Assembly: GCA_039814575.1 (NCBI GenBank)
Contig: JBCCAY010000003.1
Location: 186,001 to 250,000, forward strand
DNA: 64,000 nucleotides
Reading direction: 5' to 3'
Source of the DNA: MED-G105 sp039814575
GTDB lineage: Bacteria; Pseudomonadota; Alphaproteobacteria; Caulobacterales; Parvularculaceae
The notes beneath the pieces were generated by a model, which saw nothing but the letters and a program-made list of their open reading frames with translations, was not told where the DNA came from and searched no databases. Of the stretch, positions 43,062 to 51,445 are shown in pieces. Each line of letters starts with the position of its first letter. Position 1 is the stretch's first letter. The translations under genes and the position numbers were made by a program.

Positions 43062-45527
43062 GTGCATGTACTTCTTCTGAACGATACGACCAACAATAGC
43101 CATTATGGCTGTGCGGCGGTGTCAAACGCTTTGCGCATGACCCTCGTTCAGGAGCATGACGCTGAAATCTATCCTGTCTTCAACCGCCAGTTACGATGTG
43201 ATCCGTCCTATGATCATTTCCGGGAGGGGCAGACGGCGTGGTTTCGCGAGGCGCTCGCCTGGTGCGATGCGGTCGTCGTCAATGGCGAAGGCACAATTCA
43301 TCATGGCGGTGCGCAGGAAATCGAAATTGCCTTGCGCCTCGCATACGAAGCGAAAAAGCCCTTCTTTGTCTTCAATTCTCTCTATGAGGATTATCCGCGC
43401 TTTGTTCCGCTTCTGAAAGAGGCCGCCGGACTTTCATTTAGGGATGAGGTTTCTCTGGCTGAGGTTCGGGCGGCCGGGCTTGACGCGGCGCGCTGCTGCG
43501 ATGCGGCGCTGCTCGCAGCGTTCGATCCGTTCGAGGAGCCGGCGGTGCGGCGCGGCGGCGCGGTGACGGACTGGCATGGCGGCGCGCCGCAAGCCGCTCA
43601 GCGCGCCATTGCGCGCTGCCTTGTTGACGAGGCGTTCGAGTTTCTGATGTTCCAGTTCCCGGAAGCGCCGCGCCTCTGGCCACAAATTGTCAATCGTCTA
43701 GCGCGCTATGAACGCATTGTCTCCGGGCGATACCACGGGACGCTGTTTTCGATTCTCGCCGGGACGCCGGTCGTTTCCGTGTCCTCGAACTCACATAAAA
43801 TGCCGGCGCTCGCCGCGGAATTCGGCGCCGCGGCAGGTCTGCCTGGCTACATTGATGACGTGGGTGAGGCGGGAGGCGACGGGTTTGTTCTTGAGGGCCG
43901 CGCACTGGCCGAGGCGCGCGAGCGCTTGCGGGCGATGGCGGCTGATCCGGCCATGCACCCTCTCGCCGTCTTTAGAGATTGGGCTGCGTCGCGTCCCGTC
44001 GCCACTTCTGTCGATGCAGCGCGGCCGGCGGCGCAGGTTTTCGTCAATCGGGAGCCGAAGGACGTCGAGATTGCACGATCCGCCGTAGACGCCCTTTCCG
44101 GTGCGCCCTTCCCGCTAGATCGGGGACGACGCCTAGCCCTTATGGAGGCGATCGGGGAGAAGCCCTTTGCGGCGCGCATCGCGGCCGAACTTTTGATTCA
44201 GGAGGGGCGTCCCGAATACAATGTCTATGTTCGCGACGCCCTGGTCGGCGTCGGACACGATGAAGCGGCGCACGATGTCATTGTGCGTTCGCGGGCGGCG
44301 AAACCGTCATGCGTCCATCTTCAAATGGCGTTCGCGCGGCAGATGAACGCTACGGGGGCGCCCAGTGTTGCGTTGGCTGTCTTCAAAGCGGCCGATGCGT
44401 TGTCGCCGCTGTCCGGCATCCATGCGGAATGGGCTGCCGGCAGTGCAAGCCGCATGCGTGACGCCGGCGCTGTTGACCATTTTCTCGCGCAAAAATTCCC
44501 CGACGCCGATTTGCCCGCCAATCATGCCTTGCGCCGGGCGGTCGGCGCGAACGACGCCGGGCGCGTCGACGACGCGCGGCGTTTCGCTGCCATCGCTTGC
44601 GCGGACCCGTCAGATTTCTCGGCTTGGCAATATATGCGCGCAGCGACGATCCTAGCCGCAAACGGCGATATGATCGGTGGTTTCGAGCACATGGCCGAGG
44701 TCATGCGCCGCGATAACGAACTGTACGCCGTCATCATGGACCGCAGCGGGAAGGCTGGCGCGCCGCCCGTCATCTACTTCCCGGAGGGGATCGGCGTCGG
44801 CAGCGCTATGCTCGGCCTGTCGATCATGGCGCGACGGCCAAAAAGTTTTTCAGGCGCAACGCTCGTTATCGATCCGCGATTGGCTGGCGCGGCCGTCGGG
44901 CTTCTCGGGCCCGGCGTCCGATGTGTCGGTGTCGAGGCTGTCCCGGCTGAGCGGTTCGGCGTGGCGCAGACGGTGTTCGACGCTATGAAAATGGTTGTGG
45001 AAGCCGAGCCCAGGTTGAAGATCCCGGGGCGCGATTTTCTGGATGAGGAGGCGGTTGCGGCGCAGCGCGACCGCCTGCGACTCACTTTTGGCGACCGTTA
45101 CCTTTGCGGCTTGACGTGGCATACGCCCAATCATCTGAGCGGACCATTTCGATCGCTCAAGCTGGCCCAGCTGAGGGCGGTTGCGGCGGCGGCGCCCGAC
45201 ATCGCTTTCATCAGCTTGCAGCCGGACAACGCGCTGTCGCGGTTTCAGCTGCGGCAAGTCAATGCGCCCAACATTCATGTCGTCGACGATGTCGATCCCT
45301 TCGACAGCATAGACGATCAGCTTCGGCTGATCGGCGCTCTTGATGGCGTGGCGGGTATTGACAATACGGCCATGCATTTTGCCGGCGCTCTTGGCAAGAC
45401 GGGAACAGTTCTGTTGTCCGGAAACTCGACCTGGCAATGGCCGTTGCGACAGTCTTTCTTCAACCGCATCGGCGTCGTCGACACGTCGTCCGAACTTTGC
45501 GAGGCTATGCGCAGCGTTATCAGGTAA
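43062..45527 (+). CDS. Polysaccharide pyruvyl transferase / repeat / GT9-like fusion
   Basis: An 821-aa protein. Residues 1-270 are a polysaccharide pyruvyl transferase domain (MHVLLLNDTTNNSHYGCAAV; VVNGEGTIHHGG at 71-82; RIVSGRYHGTLFSILAGTPV near 222). About 340-590 is alanine-rich and helical, resembling TPR-like repeats. About 590-815 resembles the GT9/ADP-heptose-transferase-like C-lobe (CGLTWHTPNHLSGPFRSL; FISLQPDN; GIDNTAMHFAGALGKTGTVL). It may add pyruvate ketals and also transfer a sugar, or the last part may only bind. GTG 43062 with GGAAGAG upstream is the start. Confidence 0.72.
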   Translation: MHVLLLNDTTNNSHYGCAAVSNALRMTLVQEHDAEIYPVFNRQLRCDPSYDHFREGQTAWFREALAWCDAVVVNGEGTIHHGGAQEIEIALRLAYEAKKPFFVFNSLYEDYPRFVPLLKEAAGLSFRDEVSLAEVRAAGLDAARCCDAALLAAFDPFEEPAVRRGGAVTDWHGGAPQAAQRAIARCLVDEAFEFLMFQFPEAPRLWPQIVNRLARYERIVSGRYHGTLFSILAGTPVVSVSSNSHKMPALAAEFGAAAGLPGYIDDVGEAGGDGFVLEGRALAEARERLRAMAADPAMHPLAVFRDWAASRPVATSVDAARPAAQVFVNREPKDVEIARSAVDALSGAPFPLDRGRRLALMEAIGEKPFAARIAAELLIQEGRPEYNVYVRDALVGVGHDEAAHDVIVRSRAAKPSCVHLQMAFARQMNATGAPSVALAVFKAADALSPLSGIHAEWAAGSASRMRDAGAVDHFLAQKFPDADLPANHALRRAVGANDAGRVDDARRFAAIACADPSDFSAWQYMRAATILAANGDMIGGFEHMAEVMRRDNELYAVIMDRSGKAGAPPVIYFPEGIGVGSAMLGLSIMARRPKSFSGATLVIDPRLAGAAVGLLGPGVRCVGVEAVPAERFGVAQTVFDAMKMVVEAEPRLKIPGRDFLDEEAVAAQRDRLRLTFGDRYLCGLTWHTPNHLSGPFRSLKLAQLRAVAAAAPDIAFISLQPDNALSRFQLRQVNAPNIHVVDDVDPFDSIDDQLRLIGALDGVAGIDNTAMHFAGALGKTGTVLLSGNSTWQWPLRQSFFNRIGVVDTSSELCEAMRSVIR

Positions 45528-45540
45528 GGACTTGTTATAA

Positions 45541-46095
45541 ATGGCCGGGAAGGTCGTCGGCATCGGTTATTCGAAGACAGGAACATCCACGTTGAAACAG
45601 GCGTTGGAGATTCTAGGGTACAGCGCGACGAGTTTCGACGGCGACGCGCTGGTGGAATTTACGACCACAGGCCGTTTTGAACGCGCCTTTAAGCTCCTTG
45701 AAGACGTCGACGCCTGCGTCGATTGGCCTTGGCCGCTCATCTATCCTATGATCGACGCGCGCTATCCTGGCTCGAAGTTCATTCTCACCACGCGTATCGA
45801 CTCCAAGACCTGGCTGCAGAGTTGTTTCAGTCAAGTCCGGAAAAAACCGACATCCCCCTATCTGCGTTATATATTTGATACCGAAGGGCCTAAAGGCGTT
45901 GAAGAGCGGTGGATCGAGAAGTACCTTCTCCACAACACCCGTGCGGAGACTTACTTCGCCAACCGGCCCGGCGACCTCCTTACGGTATGTTGGGAAAAGG
46001 GCGACGGCTGGAGCGACTTATGCGACTTTTTGAAGTGCGACGTCCCTGATACGGAATTTCCTCATGCCAACAAGTCAGCAAAACATGCAAAATGA
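45541..46095 (+). CDS. Sulfotransferase-like P-loop protein
   Basis: A 184-aa protein of the Sulfotransfer_4-type group. GIGYSKTGTSTLKQALEILG (7-26) is the 5' PAPS loop, and FILTTRIDSKTWLQSCFSQV (about 80-99) sits where the 3' phosphate-binding strand lies. The C-terminus is short, so it may be a compact form. It starts 13 bp after the pyruvyl-transferase fusion and overlaps the oxygenase gene by 32 bp, so all three are likely one transcript. The acceptor is unknown; PAPS use is inferred from the loop. Confidence 0.7.
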   Translation: MAGKVVGIGYSKTGTSTLKQALEILGYSATSFDGDALVEFTTTGRFERAFKLLEDVDACVDWPWPLIYPMIDARYPGSKFILTTRIDSKTWLQSCFSQVRKKPTSPYLRYIFDTEGPKGVEERWIEKYLLHNTRAETYFANRPGDLLTVCWEKGDGWSDLCDFLKCDVPDTEFPHANKSAKHAK

Positions 46096-46987
46096 TCAAG
46101 CTGGGACGCCGCCGGCGGCGTCCCATAGCGGCGGGGCGGCAGCGCCGTCCCGGTTTGCGCTTGGTCCCCGGTTGAAGTCGGCGCGCTTGGCGCGTGACCC
46201 GTTTCCGCACATCGTGTTGGAAAACGCTGTGCCACCCGACGCCTACCGGCAGCTCGCCGAGACGTTTCCTATTCACCGCATTCCGGGCGACATGATGGCG
46301 CGGGACAATCACCGCGTCGACGTATTCGCATCCTTCGGCAAATCGATCATTCCCTCGCGCGAGGAGTTGTCGCCGGCGTGGCGCAATTTTGTCGAACAGA
46401 ACGCCGTTCCCTCCTTTGCGGAAAGCGTTGCGAAGATCTTCCGCCGCGACCTTTCCGACGAAAAAGTGAAGCTTTTACATCGCGTCAAAGCGCCCAGCAT
46501 GCGCGCGCGGCTCGCCGCCTGGCTGTCCGGAAACGGCGAGGACGCTGACGATATTTTACAAGAGCCAGTGCCCGCCGACCGAATAAAAGTGCGCGTCTCG
46601 CTTGGCACCAACACCCCTGTGAAAACGCCGTCGCGCGTTCGCGGCGCCCATGTCGATCGGGAGTACAAGGCGTTTGTCGGACTTTACTATCTGAAAGACC
46701 CGAGCGAGGGCGAGTGCGGCGGCGATTTGCAGCTCTATCGTTGGAAAGATCAGGTTGCGGAGCGTCCTGAATGGCCTTCCTCGATCGACGACGATCTTGT
46801 GGAGCCTGCAGAGACGGTGAAGTACGCGGCCAATACGCTCGTTCTCTTTCTGAATTCCGCGGATTCGATCCACGGCGTCACTCGGCGATTTGAAACGCCG
46901 GTTCCGCGACGCCTTGTTGTCGTTTCCGGCTGGTTTCCAAGTTATGTGACGGACGCCAAACTTCGAAAAATGCTTGGACCCTATTAA
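46064..46987 (+). CDS. 2-oxoglutarate/Fe(II)-dependent oxygenase
   Basis: A 307-aa dioxygenase-fold protein. The iron-binding facial triad is visible: His and Asp in GAHVDREYKAFVGLYYL (about 195-211) and a distal His in ADSIHGVTRR (about 266-275), with the 2OG-binding Arg in PRRLVVVSGW. The first 35 residues are low complexity. It would hydroxylate a sugar, lipid or protein in the glycan pathway. The ATG at 46064 lies inside the sulfotransferase gene, and a later start is possible, but the domain begins only near residue 40. Confidence 0.78.
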   Translation: MPTSQQNMQNDQAGTPPAASHSGGAAAPSRFALGPRLKSARLARDPFPHIVLENAVPPDAYRQLAETFPIHRIPGDMMARDNHRVDVFASFGKSIIPSREELSPAWRNFVEQNAVPSFAESVAKIFRRDLSDEKVKLLHRVKAPSMRARLAAWLSGNGEDADDILQEPVPADRIKVRVSLGTNTPVKTPSRVRGAHVDREYKAFVGLYYLKDPSEGECGGDLQLYRWKDQVAERPEWPSSIDDDLVEPAETVKYAANTLVLFLNSADSIHGVTRRFETPVPRRLVVVSGWFPSYVTDAKLRKMLGPY

Positions 46988-47083
46988 ACGCTGGGCTAGC
47001 CATGTGATGGCGACAGTGACAAGGTCAAGCGCGAATGCCTACCCTTGCGTGCGCCGCGAGCAGCCCCTACGGACAGTAACGCC

Positions 47084-48931
47084 ATGTGCGGCTATGTAGC
47101 TGTTTTTCAGACCAATGTACCTGTTGACGAAACCCGGTTGAACGATGCTTTGCGCACGATCATCCATCGCGGTCCGGACCATCAGGCGTATCGGACCGCA
47201 TCAGTTGAGGTCGCTGCGACCGCCGGTGTTCGCCCTGTCTTCGCGGGGCTCGCGCATGCGCGTTTGTCCATCATCGACCCCGATCCGCGCGCCAATCAAC
47301 CCTATGGATACGATCCGGATCAACTGCTCGTCTACAATGGTGAGATTTATAATCACCGTGAGCTTCGTCGTACACTGAGGGACAGCATTGCGTTTGAAAC
47401 CGAAAGCGATACGGAGTTGATGCACGCTTGTCTCGTCAAAGACGGCGAGATGGACTTCACCCATGTCGACGGTATGTGGTCTTTCGCGTTCTGGGATGCA
47501 AAGCGCGCACGCGTCGTTCTTTCGAGAGACCGATACGGGAAAAAGCCGCTCTTCTACTATCTCGATAAAGACCGCGTGATTGTCGCATCCGAAGCCAAGG
47601 CCATATTCTCCTATCTTGGACAGCGGTTCGCGTTTCAAATGGACGACATCGTCAGCTATTTGCGGTATGGCTTCCTCTTTCCGAAGGCGAATGAAAAAAC
47701 GGCGTTTCAGAATATTCGTCAGCTTGCGCCTGGTGAGACAGCCGTCTTTGATCTAGCGACCTGGTCAATGCGCTCCAGGCGGTATTTCGATCCCAATGCG
47801 CTCGCAGCGTCCGATGCACCGTCGACGAAGGACGAACTCGCCGGACAGCTCCATCGCGCGGTTACAAGCCGGCTTGTCTCAGATCGGCCGGTGGGGCTTC
47901 TGCTATCCGGTGGTATTGACAGTACACTGATTTTATCGGTTTTAAAAAGCGCCGGGGCGCTCGATCAGGTGACGTGTTTCATTGGCGATGCGGGTGCGAC
48001 AGACGACGCCAGGTTCGCGCGTGAAGCCGCTGAAGAAGTCGGTGCGGGCGTTCGTGAACTGCCGCTTGATTATGCCCGCGACGCCTTTGACGGTTTTTTG
48101 ACGATGTGCCGGCAGATGGAGAAACCTTTTCCTATTCTGGGCAATACCATGGCGATGCGACAGATGTACGAAGCCGTGGCGGCGACGGACGTCAAAGTGG
48201 TGATCGACGGCAGCGGCGGCGACGAGGTTTTTGGCGGTTATTGGGACCGTTACCTGCCCTTGGCGCTTGAGACCGCGCGGGCGCGCGGCGACGATACATG
48301 GATCGCCGCTATACGCGACGCCAACGCCGGCCTTCCCCCGGCGACGCGCGCCTTCAACGCTTTTGACGCAGGCAATGCGCTTGCGGTCCTCGCCGGATCG
48401 ACGCCGCAACCCGTTCTCCTTAAATATTGCAGCGAGCGTGTTATCGAAGCGCGGTCCAGCGATCTTCTGGCGCAAGAGACAAATTTTATTCGTGGTCTGA
48501 TTACAGACGCCTTTTCTGGTCGACTTGGAGACTGGATTTGGCAGAACGATCGCAACGCCATGACCTTCGGCTTGGAAAATCGAAGCCCTTTTTTAAGCGC
48601 GCATCTATTGTCCCAGTTCGCCGTTGACTACGATCGGAAGTTCAATGGCGTCTGGAATAAGCACGAACTACGATCCATTTTCAATCGGTTTGCGCCTGTC
48701 TCCGCGCAGTGGCGCCGTCAAAAGCAGGGGTTCAAATGGTTAGGGCCGAACTTTTTAGGCAATAACCGCGACCGCATTTTCGAGCTTGTTGCTGCGTCCA
48801 CGCTGCTGCCTGATCTTGTTGATGTCGACAGCGTTCTCAACGACATGGCGGACGGTGGTCTGAAGCTTGCCAATCATTTGACGCCGCGTCTGATTTGTGT
48901 CGCCGGGCTCGAAAGGGCGCTTGCGTGCTGA
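47084..48931 (+). CDS. asnB: Asparagine synthetase B-type amidotransferase
   Basis: A 615-aa protein with an N-terminal class II glutaminase domain (MCGYVAVFQ, nucleophile Cys2; RGPDHQAY; LVYNGEIYNHRELRR near 90-104) and a C-terminal synthetase domain with the PP-loop LLLSGGIDSTLILSVL (about 270-285). In surface-glycan loci such proteins (for example WbpS of Pseudomonas) are thought to amidate uronic acids, which fits the ManNAcA pathway here better than asparagine supply. ATG 47084 is fixed by Cys2; an in-frame ATG or GTG at 47045 would mask it. It overlaps the next gene by 7 bp. Confidence 0.87.
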   Translation: MCGYVAVFQTNVPVDETRLNDALRTIIHRGPDHQAYRTASVEVAATAGVRPVFAGLAHARLSIIDPDPRANQPYGYDPDQLLVYNGEIYNHRELRRTLRDSIAFETESDTELMHACLVKDGEMDFTHVDGMWSFAFWDAKRARVVLSRDRYGKKPLFYYLDKDRVIVASEAKAIFSYLGQRFAFQMDDIVSYLRYGFLFPKANEKTAFQNIRQLAPGETAVFDLATWSMRSRRYFDPNALAASDAPSTKDELAGQLHRAVTSRLVSDRPVGLLLSGGIDSTLILSVLKSAGALDQVTCFIGDAGATDDARFAREAAEEVGAGVRELPLDYARDAFDGFLTMCRQMEKPFPILGNTMAMRQMYEAVAATDVKVVIDGSGGDEVFGGYWDRYLPLALETARARGDDTWIAAIRDANAGLPPATRAFNAFDAGNALAVLAGSTPQPVLLKYCSERVIEARSSDLLAQETNFIRGLITDAFSGRLGDWIWQNDRNAMTFGLENRSPFLSAHLLSQFAVDYDRKFNGVWNKHELRSIFNRFAPVSAQWRRQKQGFKWLGPNFLGNNRDRIFELVAASTLLPDLVDVDSVLNDMADGGLKLANHLTPRLICVAGLERALAC

Positions 48932-49740
48932 GCAATCTGTTGAAGGATCGCCGGCGGTTGGCCTTTGGCGTGAGCGGCGCGCTGGCCAGCAATATGGTTT
49001 CTCGTCGCCAGGTCGAACGCCTCGTTCGGCATGCGCGGGCCCAAGATGTTTCTATATTTGACACCGCGCCGTCCTATGGCTCCGGCGAAGCTGAGCGCCG
49101 TCTAGGCGCGGCGCTCGCCGGCGATCATGACGTTGTATTGATGACGAAAGCCGGCGTTTCATCGTCAGGACTTAGCGCCCGCTCGCGCGACTTTAGTCCG
49201 GACGGCGTCCTCGCAAGCGTTGAGGCCTCGCTCGAACGGTTGCAACGTGAACGGATCGATCTTTTATGGCTGCACGGGCCAAGTGTCGCGGAACTAAGCG
49301 ATGTGCTTTTTGAACGCTTGGAACGGATTATCGATTCGGGAAAAGTGGGCTACGTAGGATTGACGTTAACAGGTCGACAGATCAGTGCCGCGCGGAAACA
49401 TCAAATCGTAAGCGCGTTGATGACGCCGGTAAATCCCGACATGAACGATGATGGCGTCGCACGGATCGCAAGTGTTCGAGCGGCGGGTAAGGCCGTGTTT
49501 GCGATAAAAGCATTTGCCGGCATGAAGGCTGTCCGACGTTTTGGAACTACGGGCGCGATATGGCGTTTGGCAAAGGTTTTGTCCGGCGATCGGTTGCATC
49601 CGCATGTGTCGCATAGCGCTGAAGATGTCGTTGAATTTGTTTTCGATAAGGTTGAATGCGACGTGATGGTGTCGACAACGACGAGCCTCGAACACCTGGA
49701 GCAAAACAGCGCGATGATGCGCTCTGTCGAATTGCGATAA
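48925..49740 (+). CDS. Aldo/keto reductase
   Basis: A 271-aa NAD(P)H-dependent (alpha/beta)8 reductase. Asp and Tyr of the catalytic tetrad are in IFDTAPSYGSGEAERRLG (about 44-61), Lys in VLMTKAG (about 71-77) and His in LLWLHGPS (about 111-118). GTG 48925 overlaps the asnB stop (GTGCTGA) and has GAAAGGG upstream. It probably reduces a keto-sugar or another intermediate of the glycan pathway; the substrate is not readable. It ends the rightward unit that began at 43062. Confidence 0.82.
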   Translation: MLSNLLKDRRRLAFGVSGALASNMVSRRQVERLVRHARAQDVSIFDTAPSYGSGEAERRLGAALAGDHDVVLMTKAGVSSSGLSARSRDFSPDGVLASVEASLERLQRERIDLLWLHGPSVAELSDVLFERLERIIDSGKVGYVGLTLTGRQISAARKHQIVSALMTPVNPDMNDDGVARIASVRAAGKAVFAIKAFAGMKAVRRFGTTGAIWRLAKVLSGDRLHPHVSHSAEDVVEFVFDKVECDVMVSTTTSLEHLEQNSAMMRSVELR

Positions 49741-50225
49741 TATGTTTGACCGTACGCGTCCTCTCGATGAGCTGGCCCAGTTCACGATAACGCAGGCGCT
49801 AAGGCTTGATGCCGTCGTCTCACTTAGAGCCTGTTCCAAAAGTCTTGAAAAGCGCTGAAATGGTTGCAAATCAGACGTCAGCGTGCCGCCCGGTTATTCT
49901 GTTCCGACCCTAAACTTCGAAGGTAAAAGCACGTCTTTTCCGCGCCGGAACCGCATCGTTCTGACGGATGCTGAGTTGGGCGTTGCTGATGATTGGCGAA
50001 AGGCTGGGGACGGACAATCGAAAGCGCCCCCGCTTGGCTATTCGTTACTCACATTCGAACCCTAATACCAAGCTGCACTGACGCCCAACGATGAAATTTA
50101 AAGACTGGCCTTGTTTTGCACGGGCCTTCAATACAGGCTTGAGTCAAGGTCGCTGCCGCTTAGTATAACGGGAAGACTCGTAACAAACTGAAATTAGTGA
50201 CGTCTTTTTGATTCAGGTTCTAAAT
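49741..50225. other. Intergenic with possible relic frames
   Basis: 485 bp between convergent genes. An ATG at 49742 opens 38 codons (MFDRTRPLDELAQFTITQAL) and a frame near 49915-50060 reads RIVLTDAELGVADDWRKAG. Both look protein-like but are short and unassigned, perhaps remains of a lost gene. No promoter or RNA gene is evident. Confidence 0.4.
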
Positions 50226-51374
50226 TTAAGCGCTTCGGCGTGGGGAAAAACCTTCAGTGGCTTCAATGAGAGCTGCAGCAGCATCCTCGGCGGTAAATAT
50301 TGGCCGTTTGGGTACGTCTAATCGCTGATTGTCGATGATGTGCAGCATTCGTGTAAGTGGCGTAAGGCCTTTGTTTTCAGTCTTCGCCCACGCGCCGCCG
50401 CCGACAACGACAAGCGGCCTGCCGGAAGCGTGGTATTCTGAAAGTTTTCCCGGCACAATCTCAGTATCGGGCGCTGCAGCGAGCAAAAGGAGGTCGGCTG
50501 AACGTTGAGCCTCCCAAGTCTCCATCATGGTTTTGAGGCCGAGTATATGTACGCCGTCAATCGCACGCGCTAGTTCTTGCTCGTCTTGAGTCAGTCGGCC
50601 GATTAGGTGGAGACGCAAGTTTGATCTTTGTTCTTTTGCCGACTTGAACAATGAAAGCGTCTCAGCAATCGTCCGTCCAGCATGGGAAAGTGAGAAGCTA
50701 CCGGTGTGAAGGACTATGAATTCGTGTGTTCTTTCGGCGTTGCTTTTCCCTTTATTATTAACATTAGCCGGAGATGGACTTGGCTGAGGAAGTAAAAGAC
50801 TCTTTGCTTGGGGTGCGTAAGATTTTGCTTCGTCCAGCATCCGGTTTGATGGTGCGGAGATAATATCTGCACGCGAGAGGGCCCATTTTGCGATTGGTTG
50901 TTCAAGCTTACGGCGGACGCCGCTATGGCGTTGCGGCAGCAGAGGATCGACAAGCCAGTTATCCCTAAAATCAGCGATCCAGCCGGCGCGCCAGCGTGAG
51001 GCGAGTAGACGGCCGGCAATATGGATGCTTTCCGGTGGGCTTGTAGTGATGATCCAGTCAGGCGCGAACCGCGCCCTTTGCGCGGCCTTTACCGCGCGCA
51101 AAGACCAACGAATGTCTGGATCTGGTAAAAACATATGTGTGCGAATGAAACTACGGACCGTCGAGCGCCGTTGTCCGCTCGCATCTGCGCCGACAGAAGG
51201 CGCTGGCGAAGGGTGCGGAGCGGCGACGCCGTCGACATCGTCGGGGATGATCGGTGCAACGACTTTAACGCTGATACCCGCTGTTTTCAGACCATTTTCG
51301 AGAAGATATGGACGCCGGGCGCCGCCGGTTACAAGAGGGGGGAAGTGTCGCGTAATAAGTAAGACTCGGTGCAT
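50226..51374 (-). CDS. Glycosyltransferase family 4
   Basis: A 382-aa GT-B protein. The N-lobe begins MHRVLLITRHFPPLVTGGAR (1-20), with the GG donor loop. WIADFRDNWLVDPLLP lies at about 132-147 and ISAPSNRMLDEAKSYAP at about 174-190. The C-lobe has FIVLHTGSFSLSHAGR and PGKLSEYHASGRPLVVVGGG, matching the nucleotide-sugar site (E of KLSEY). The ATG at 51374 is preferred over 51401 because the family N-terminus starts there. It follows the aminotransferase gene after 71 bp on the same strand. Confidence 0.85.
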   Translation of the reverse strand: MHRVLLITRHFPPLVTGGARRPYLLENGLKTAGISVKVVAPIIPDDVDGVAAPHPSPAPSVGADASGQRRSTVRSFIRTHMFLPDPDIRWSLRAVKAAQRARFAPDWIITTSPPESIHIAGRLLASRWRAGWIADFRDNWLVDPLLPQRHSGVRRKLEQPIAKWALSRADIISAPSNRMLDEAKSYAPQAKSLLLPQPSPSPANVNNKGKSNAERTHEFIVLHTGSFSLSHAGRTIAETLSLFKSAKEQRSNLRLHLIGRLTQDEQELARAIDGVHILGLKTMMETWEAQRSADLLLLAAAPDTEIVPGKLSEYHASGRPLVVVGGGAWAKTENKGLTPLTRMLHIIDNQRLDVPKRPIFTAEDAAAALIEATEGFSPRRSA

Positions 51375-51445
51375 AAACTGATAGGCCTTTGAGACCGCCA
51401 TGATGACGAAGAAGCCTCACCGCCAATCAACATACGTAAGGGGCT

